Below are positions 28,550 through 32,019 of a stretch of 32,019 bases of DNA, one piece after another. The position numbers and the translations under genes were made by a program. The first letter of the stretch is position 1. Each line of letters begins with the position of its first letter. The notes beneath the pieces were generated by a model. The model ran no database searches and was not told the origin of the DNA. It saw only the letters and a program-made list of their open reading frames with translations. Origin of the DNA: a virus. Where the stretch lies: positions 1 through 32,019 of IMG/VR virus record IMGVR_UViG_3300033991_000109; one strand, written 5' to 3'.

Positions 28550-28612
28550 GAGCAAAACCGCAAACCTAACGCCTGCTTAAATTCACTCGGGCGGCTGAAA
28601 GACGGTTCGCTC
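28550..28612 (+). ncRNA. structured 3'-UTR element after queC
   Basis: Three nested 4-bp stems fit without conflict: 28550-28553 with 28609-28612, 28557-28560 with 28603-28606, and 28570-28573 with 28590-28593, separated by internal loops. A competing 7-bp hairpin (28587-28593 with 28608-28614) is also possible. It could stabilise the queC mRNA end or stop transcription. It is weak evidence alone. Confidence 0.3.
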
Positions 28613-28616
28613 GAAT

Positions 28617-28658
28617 AAAAAAATAGCCCAAGGGAGTCATCGGAGCCAACTCCCTTGG
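28617..28658 (-). terminator. terminator of the leftward tail operon
   Basis: Read on the minus strand, a perfect 10-bp stem (28649-28658 with 28628-28637) with an 11-nt loop is followed by a T7 run (28617-28623). It lies 25 bases beyond the last minus-strand stop. It also sits between the converging queC and tail operons and could block read-through both ways. Confidence 0.7.
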
Positions 28659-28682
28659 ACCAACACACTGCGGGGAAAGGGT

Positions 28683-28814
28683 TTAGTGTGATTTAGACTT
28701 AAGACTTATAATCTTTCGACACTGTGTACAGAGGATATAGGGAACTGTTTTAAACCTCATTAAATCTTCACTTCCACATACAGGACAACAAACCACTTCC
28801 TCTTGTTCATCCAT
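28683..28814 (-). CDS. 43-residue zinc-ribbon protein
   Basis: This short minus-strand frame has CPVCGSED and CTQCRKI about 20 residues apart. GGTGG lies upstream, and the ATG overlaps the end of the previous zinc-ribbon gene. It is the last gene of the tail operon before the terminator. Confidence 0.55.
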   Translation of the reverse strand: MDEQEEVVCCPVCGSEDLMRFKTVPYILCTQCRKIISLKSKSH

Positions 28815-28935
28815 TTAAACCACCTTTGAAAACATGCCGACAGTCAGCGCAACGCCACACCCTAAATATGTCCAGATACTTTGTCTTTGAGCTACCACAC
28901 GACGGACAATTAATGGGTTTACACTTACTTTGCAT
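28807..28935 (-). CDS. 42-residue zinc-ribbon protein
   Basis: CPSCGSSKTKYLDIFRVWRC followed by A-D-C forms a zinc ribbon like that of transposon or transcription-factor ribbons. It begins three bases after the baseplate J stop, and its end overlaps the next gene by eight bases. Confidence 0.55.
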   Translation of the reverse strand: MQSKCKPINCPSCGSSKTKYLDIFRVWRCADCRHVFKGGLNG

Positions 28936-28937
28936 GT

Positions 28938-30050
28938 TTACACCTGCACTAGGGTAACAACTACCTTAACCGTATCCGTAACCGCCTTTTCATCAACATC
29001 AATAATAACATTCGTTGTTCCTGCAGGCGGTGAAACTGTATCTACTTTCAAGACTGTTATATCCTCAATCCACTCATCGCTTTCATCCTCTTCTGCGTCA
29101 TACACTGAATCTATTATCTTAGTATAAATTACATCTGACCCTGCACCAAGACCCATTATGTAATTCACTATAGCATCCTCAATTTGGTCATGCGCATCAG
29201 CGGGCATTTTTGTGCTATCAACAGTCACAGTGATATCTACATATATGTTCTGCTGCACCACCTCATACCAATCCACCGGAATACCTGCAGGTCTAGTCTC
29301 CTCAATAGCATCATCAACATCAGTATTAGGCTTAGTAACCCCATACACATATAATGTAGCTTTGTGAATGTCCAAATCTTCAAACGCACTAACGCTGATA
29401 ACGCCGCTTACTTCTAAAACTGCCAAACGAATGGCTTCCAGTGTTCCTCGAGCTAATGATATCAAAGCACCCTTACACCTAGCCCTAAACTCATCATCTG
29501 GTTCAACATCTTCTCCGCCCAATGTTGCACTTGCATTTGTAACTGAAGCTACACCAGCGATAGGAGTCTCTAGCTGTGTGATTGTGTTAGCTGCTAAATT
29601 ACCATTAGCCCCAGGCAATACAGCAGTTACATTCACAGTAGCTGTTCCCCCTGCAATAGTACAAAGAACATCGGTTGTAAACTTAATAACTTCATCGCCA
29701 GTGGTTTGAACCACAGTTCCTGCAGGAATAACAGTGCCATTAATCCCAGTGAAGGTAACCTGCCCGATAGCCTGTGAAGCTTCATTTCGAGTTTGTCCTA
29801 TAAGAGTAGCTACCCTATCTAGAGACTCTCCTGTTGCATAATCTACATAAGCGCTATAGTAAAAAGCTTCTGCCATCTCCCACAGTCTCTGCTCCTCTAA
29901 GGCTTGTACCTGTAATAGCTTCAGCATGGGGCTTGTATCCGTTAAATCGATATCATCCCCAAAAAGCTCTTTCGCCTTGGTCTTTTTCTCTTCTAAAATC
30001 TGGCTATATGTCTTAACGACAAACCCACTAAGCCCAACTCCGAATGTCAT
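28938..30050 (-). CDS. baseplate J-like protein
   Basis: This 370-residue protein matches the baseplate J (Mu gp47) family. The N-terminus has YSQILEEKKTKAKELFG then DLTDTSPMLKLL. TGESLDRVATLIGQTRNEA (about 75-93) follows, then the beta-rich central part ATLGGEDVEPDDEFRARCK and LARGTLEAIRLAVLEVSGV. The last third is the usual beta-domain (VDITVTVDS). It forms the wedge tips of contractile or long-tail baseplates. A GAGGTGA signal precedes the ATG. Confidence 0.92.
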   Translation of the reverse strand: MTFGVGLSGFVVKTYSQILEEKKTKAKELFGDDIDLTDTSPMLKLLQVQALEEQRLWEMAEAFYYSAYVDYATGESLDRVATLIGQTRNEASQAIGQVTFTGINGTVIPAGTVVQTTGDEVIKFTTDVLCTIAGGTATVNVTAVLPGANGNLAANTITQLETPIAGVASVTNASATLGGEDVEPDDEFRARCKGALISLARGTLEAIRLAVLEVSGVISVSAFEDLDIHKATLYVYGVTKPNTDVDDAIEETRPAGIPVDWYEVVQQNIYVDITVTVDSTKMPADAHDQIEDAIVNYIMGLGAGSDVIYTKIIDSVYDAEEDESDEWIEDITVLKVDTVSPPAGTTNVIIDVDEKAVTDTVKVVVTLVQV

Positions 30051-30059
30051 CTTCTCACC

Positions 30060-30434
30060 TCACTCCAGAACTATTAACGTTTTAACTTCCTCATCTGACA
30101 GTAACAAAATGGAAACCGACCATTTTTCCTTCCATACCTTATTCTCAGAGTACTGTTCCACCACAATACTCAGCACATCCTTAGTGTAAATATACTTAAA
30201 AGCAGTCTCCTCAAGTTCGCGCTTTTTAACCTTCTCGGTATCAATCTCGGTAACTGTTGCGAAATCAAATCCGAACTCAGGTGCAAATATATCGTCACCC
30301 AAGTGAGTTCTATACAATACCTTAAGGTCCTGTTGAACTTTCTCGCTATCTTCCACTAGAGATATATTTTTCAATTCATTGATGACTATATCCATTTGGT
30401 CATCGAGCTCAAATGTCTTTCCATAAACCATCAT
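30060..30434 (-). CDS. gp25-like baseplate wedge protein
   Basis: The 124-residue product sits between spike and baseplate J genes, the usual place for GPW/gp25. Its core QQDLKVLYRTHLGDDIFAPE then FGFDF matches the L-x-T-x-x-G-x-x-x-F-x-P-x-x-G pattern. Its N-terminus MMVYGKTFELDD is also typical. The ATG overlaps the spike gene's stop. Confidence 0.8.
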   Translation of the reverse strand: MMVYGKTFELDDQMDIVINELKNISLVEDSEKVQQDLKVLYRTHLGDDIFAPEFGFDFATVTEIDTEKVKKRELEETAFKYIYTKDVLSIVVEQYSENKVWKEKWSVSILLLSDEEVKTLIVLE

Positions 30435-31156
30435 GTCACCTCCACCTTATATTGAGACCCTGCAACATCCACTACCAACCAAACCTTACCGGAAACAGTA
30501 TCCCTCCATATTGCCTGCGTATTTGTAGAAAGGTTAGGTTCAACAGCCTGGATGTACGTGGGCAAAACGGTACCACCGCCACCACCAGTTCCCCATTTGG
30601 ATGAAGACCCCTCGGAATGTCCCCATATTGCATTACCGTCTCTCCATAACATTCCATCTTCTGGTACAGAGGGCATTCCCCCTTTATCCATTAGCTTTAT
30701 TATAAATCCCATCTGAATTTTATCAGGGTCAAATACAATTATATCTCCCTCAGGTATTTCCCATCCTTCTTCTATTATCTCATTTGATGTTGCAAATCCG
30801 CCAAGGATAAATGCATCCTTATAATCGAATTGAAGTTCCTTCTCCAAGTTTCTCTTGACTACCAAATTTTTATCAATCAGAAGTTTATCCATCGACCATT
30901 TAGAGAACCCCGCTAGTACAACATCACCTACTTGTATTGGCATAAGAACAACTGAGGTTCCTCCTTTTGGAAATACCACAGGAACATTAAGAATCTTTAC
31001 ATAATTCGTTTGTTCAGGAGCTACCTTTACCCTGATATCACATGTCATCTCTTCTCTATGAACTATATCCACAATTGCAGGAACGAGGGTCCAAACTCCA
31101 GCGAGCCTCTTATCAATTAAATCCCAAACCCTTTTTGCGAGGCTTCTACCGCTCAA
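30431..31156 (-). CDS. Gp138/gpV-like baseplate spike protein
   Basis: A TTG at 31156 follows GGAGGAGGATGA. The 241-residue protein has an N-terminal helix, then an OB-like domain (about 20-120) reading VPAIVDIVHREEMTCDIRVK, VPVVFPKGGTSVVLMPIQVG, DVVLAGF. The end is glycine-rich (GTGGGGGT) and beta-rich. The arrangement matches Gp138 N-terminal-domain spikes that pierce the cell envelope. The stop overlaps the gp25-like start. Confidence 0.8.
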   Translation of the reverse strand: MSGRSLAKRVWDLIDKRLAGVWTLVPAIVDIVHREEMTCDIRVKVAPEQTNYVKILNVPVVFPKGGTSVVLMPIQVGDVVLAGFSKWSMDKLLIDKNLVVKRNLEKELQFDYKDAFILGGFATSNEIIEEGWEIPEGDIIVFDPDKIQMGFIIKLMDKGGMPSVPEDGMLWRDGNAIWGHSEGSSSKWGTGGGGGTVLPTYIQAVEPNLSTNTQAIWRDTVSGKVWLVVDVAGSQYKVEVT

Positions 31157-32019
31157 TAATCATCCTCCTCCCAGTACTCATCTTCAAATTCTATTGGAAT
31201 TCCCTCACGGAATGCTTGATAAGCGTCACTCTCGCTACTAATCTCCTTAACATTCACTTCAACGATGTGCTCTACATCTGTACTTTTGTATTTAAAGCTT
31301 TGAGTCTTATAAAACTGCAACTTTGGAGCATATGTATATATCACATCACCATATTGTTCAACTATCGGTGAGTATTCTACCAAAAAGATTGTATCCTTAT
31401 TAATCTTAGGCACAAGTAGCATTTTGACTACCCATTCATCTTTCTTTTCTCCTGTTGCTGCAGTATCTGCTTTGGTTACACTTAGTAATCCTGTTTTCGC
31501 GCTAACACGCAGCCCCGAAGGAAATGCATAATTCGTAGGCATTCCATAAAATAACCCATTTCTAATGTACCATTTCCATTTACCTACCCAAACATCAACT
31601 TCCTCAGTTTTATAATTACCATCCTTCTGCTTTACTTTCTTCTTTTGTTTTTCAGTTTTTCCCATTTTACTACTTATAATAGTATCAATCCATCGTTTAA
31701 TTGACATTCCAGTATGAATATAATATCTGTCTTCCTCTACTTTAAAATCTTCATCATCATAGATGTAACCTACTTGAACGGCAGTATATCCTACCAATGT
31801 CTTAATTACATCCGACCATTTGGTTCCTTTAACAAATGAATCGTCAACAGATACATTAAGTAAGTCTGACACTTGCTCCTTACAAACAAATTTAGTAATA
31901 TTATCCGGTCCATCCACACTTCTAATAATCTCCTGGATAGTGCCACTAAATATAACTCCATGATGCTCCAGATACCCACTATCAATGATAATATCCGAGT
32001 TCTCACCAAATAAATTTCC
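31153..32019 (-). CDS. baseplate hub protein (gp27/gpD-like), partial
   Basis: The frame is open through the right edge, so the N-terminus is outside. 288 residues are visible. The first visible part reads GYLEHHGVIFSGTIQEIIRS, like the F-x-G-x-I strand of hub proteins of the late-control D/XkdQ type. Positively charged beta regions and a WVGKWKWYIRNGLFYGM segment follow. It is directly upstream of the spike, where hub genes normally lie. Family assignment is by order and weak motif. Confidence 0.65.
   Translation of the reverse strand, partial: GNLFGENSDIIIDSGYLEHHGVIFSGTIQEIIRSVDGPDNITKFVCKEQVSDLLNVSVDDSFVKGTKWSDVIKTLVGYTAVQVGYIYDDEDFKVEEDRYYIHTGMSIKRWIDTIISSKMGKTEKQKKKVKQKDGNYKTEEVDVWVGKWKWYIRNGLFYGMPTNYAFPSGLRVSAKTGLLSVTKADTAATGEKKDEWVVKMLLVPKINKDTIFLVEYSPIVEQYGDVIYTYAPKLQFYKTQSFKYKSTDVEHIVEVNVKEISSESDAYQAFREGIPIEFEDEYWEEDDY

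Noticed and set aside
31042-31371. Plus-strand frame opposite spike and hub genes
   Set aside because: No ribosome-binding site, covers the joint of two well supported minus-strand genes.
1-32019. CRISPR array or complete CRISPR system
   Set aside because: No series of short regularly spaced repeats; the Cas4-like nuclease stands alone.
1-32019. Integrase, transposase or insertion sequence
   Set aside because: No such motif or terminal inverted repeats were seen; the tRNA at 6910 has no nearby integrase to mark an attachment site.

Overview
The window looks like part of a head-tailed virus (Caudoviricetes type) or provirus of an archaeon. The archaeal case rests on several points: a histone-fold protein, an MCM-like AAA+ helicase, an XPF/Hef-type nuclease, a family-4 uracil-DNA glycosylase, TATA boxes ahead of several transcription units, and start signals of the form GGTGAT or GGAGGTG, which match the archaeal 16S rRNA 3' end. 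The virus case rests on baseplate and tail-spike genes, dense overlapping reading frames, dozens of tiny cysteine-rich proteins, and a DUF3310 protein. No capsid, portal, terminase, integrase or lysis gene is seen, so those presumably lie outside the window. The host cannot be named from the sequence.

Layout. (1) 1-12041, plus strand: an accessory region of about 45 small genes, mostly zinc-ribbon or zinc-finger mini-proteins and winged-helix proteins. It also holds a DJ-1/PfpI-like protein, a histone, a CAU-anticodon tRNA and several structured RNA candidates in the few non-coding gaps. (2) 12049-13904, minus strand: a truncated MCM-like helicase and an XPF-family nuclease. (3) 14095-28523, plus strand: replication, nucleotide metabolism and DNA modification. 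In order these are AbrB-like regulator, OB-fold (RPA-like) protein, Sak4/RecA-like ATPase, DpdA-like transglycosylase, PolB, dUTPase, class II ribonucleotide reductase, HD hydrolase, Cas4-like nuclease, QueD, QueE, phosphoribosyltransferase, FolE2, family-4 UDG and QueC. (4) 28683-32019, minus strand: two zinc-ribbon mini-proteins, then baseplate J, gp25-like wedge, Gp138-like spike and a hub protein that runs off the right edge.

The central story is a probable DNA hypermodification system. FolE2, QueD, QueE and QueC together make preQ0 (7-cyano-7-deazaguanine) from GTP. A short protein with tRNA-guanine-transglycosylase-like motifs sits between Sak4 and PolB and resembles phage DpdA, which exchanges guanine in DNA for a 7-deazaguanine. 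The inferred outcome is virus DNA carrying preQ0 or a derivative, shielding it from host restriction. The dUTPase, UDG, HD hydrolase, RNR and phosphoribosyltransferase around it would control the nucleotide pool and keep uracil out of the DNA.

The accessory region has unusual features of its own: a 61-bp direct repeat at the left edge, an 11-12 bp ribosome-binding-site motif repeated six times that also encodes a Gly-Gly-Gly-Glu tail, apparent fusions of neighbouring mini-genes, a viral histone among wHTH regulators, and compact RNA folds including a possible pseudoknot.
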